From NCBI GenBank assembly GCA_001770855.1, contig MESE01000091.1:1-64000 (forward strand): a stretch of 64,000 nt of DNA. Reading direction: 5' to 3'. The first letter of the stretch is position 1; the number at the start of each line of letters is the position of its first letter. Position numbers and translations under genes: made by a program. Origin of the DNA: Burkholderiales bacterium RIFCSPLOWO2_02_FULL_57_36. Lineage in GTDB: Bacteria; Pseudomonadota; Gammaproteobacteria; Burkholderiales; Burkholderiaceae_D. Below are positions 63,946 through 64,000 of this stretch, one piece after another. The notes beneath the pieces are model-generated. The model did no database searches. It was not told where the DNA came from and saw only the letters and a program-made list of their open reading frames with translations.

Positions 63946-64000
63946 ATGTTCAATGCCCTGATCCTGGACAAGAGCCCCGAGTTCGGCGCCTCGGTGCGCG
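63946..64000 (+). CDS. Acrylyl-CoA reductase-like MDR enzyme, 5' end only
   Basis: The 18 codons before the window edge begin MFNALILDKSPEFGASVR, the usual N-terminus of AcuI-type NADPH acrylyl-CoA reductases/quinone oxidoreductases. It forms an operon with the tautomerase gene, 3 bp after its stop. Too little is present for more. Confidence 0.75.
   Translation, partial: MFNALILDKSPEFGASVR

Overview
This window looks like chromosomal DNA of a betaproteobacterium of the order Burkholderiales, most likely Oxalobacteraceae or a close relative. That is an inference from gene families (phasin, YfiR/GGDEF-EAL, RsbRST module, Mrp with split subunits, QseBC-like two-component system) and from the GC-rich, GC3-rich codon use; no rRNA or other phylogenetic marker is present. 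Genes are densely packed on both strands, with many small stress- and envelope-related genes and several signs of gene mobility.

Layout. Positions 1-88 are the 3' end of a group II intron (domains V and VI are legible), 34 bp beyond the stop of a Cys-rich copper-storage-type protein. From 0.9 to 18 kb there are scattered stress and metabolic genes: pirin, a catalytically dead M16 peptidase-like protein beside a 270-bp MITE-like element with perfect 22-bp terminal inverted repeats, a VOC protein, a divergent phosphoesterase/nucleotidyltransferase pair, a Tat-exported class V aminotransferase, a BON lipoprotein, MgtC, a FAD/Rieske oxidoreductase, OsmC, an AI-2E transporter, SRPBCC, an ODP-type metallo-hydrolase and a phasin.

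From 18.6 to 24.8 kb lies a complete stressosome signalling module (RsbR-RsbS-RsbT and an RsbX-like phosphatase) followed by two histidine kinases, one with an RsbT-like ATPase domain at its N-terminus and one a REC-PAS-kinase-REC hybrid. No sigma-B is seen, so the output is probably phospho-relay. From 25 to 30.7 kb are YdcF, a DUF695-type protein and a TonB receptor-YfiR-GGDEF/EAL operon.

From 31.1 to 33.2 kb is a run of three integron-type gene cassettes, each with one plus-strand gene and an attC-like palindrome, but no integrase in the window. Then follow periplasmic alpha-carbonic anhydrase, DUF3995, LapA-type and pentapeptide-repeat proteins, a QseBC-like two-component system with a near-consensus promoter, and an HtrA/DegQ protease.

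From 40.7 to 51 kb are a ZIP transporter, a serine hydrolase, an SMR efflux protein, SDR, PPC/DUF296, YihY, and an unusual 833-residue AI-2E transporter with a Rossmann-like region and a GAF domain. Its promoter region holds a perfect FNR box and a cluster of DnaA-box-like 9-mers. A hemerythrin protein follows. From 51.3 to 56.5 kb is an eight-gene, fully overlapping Mrp-type cation/proton antiporter operon in which MrpA is split and a second MrpD-like subunit is present. The rest (56.9-64 kb) holds oxidoreductases with their LysR and AraC-type regulators, a GIY-YIG protein, MAPEG, a tautomerase and the first codons of an acrylyl-CoA reductase-like gene.
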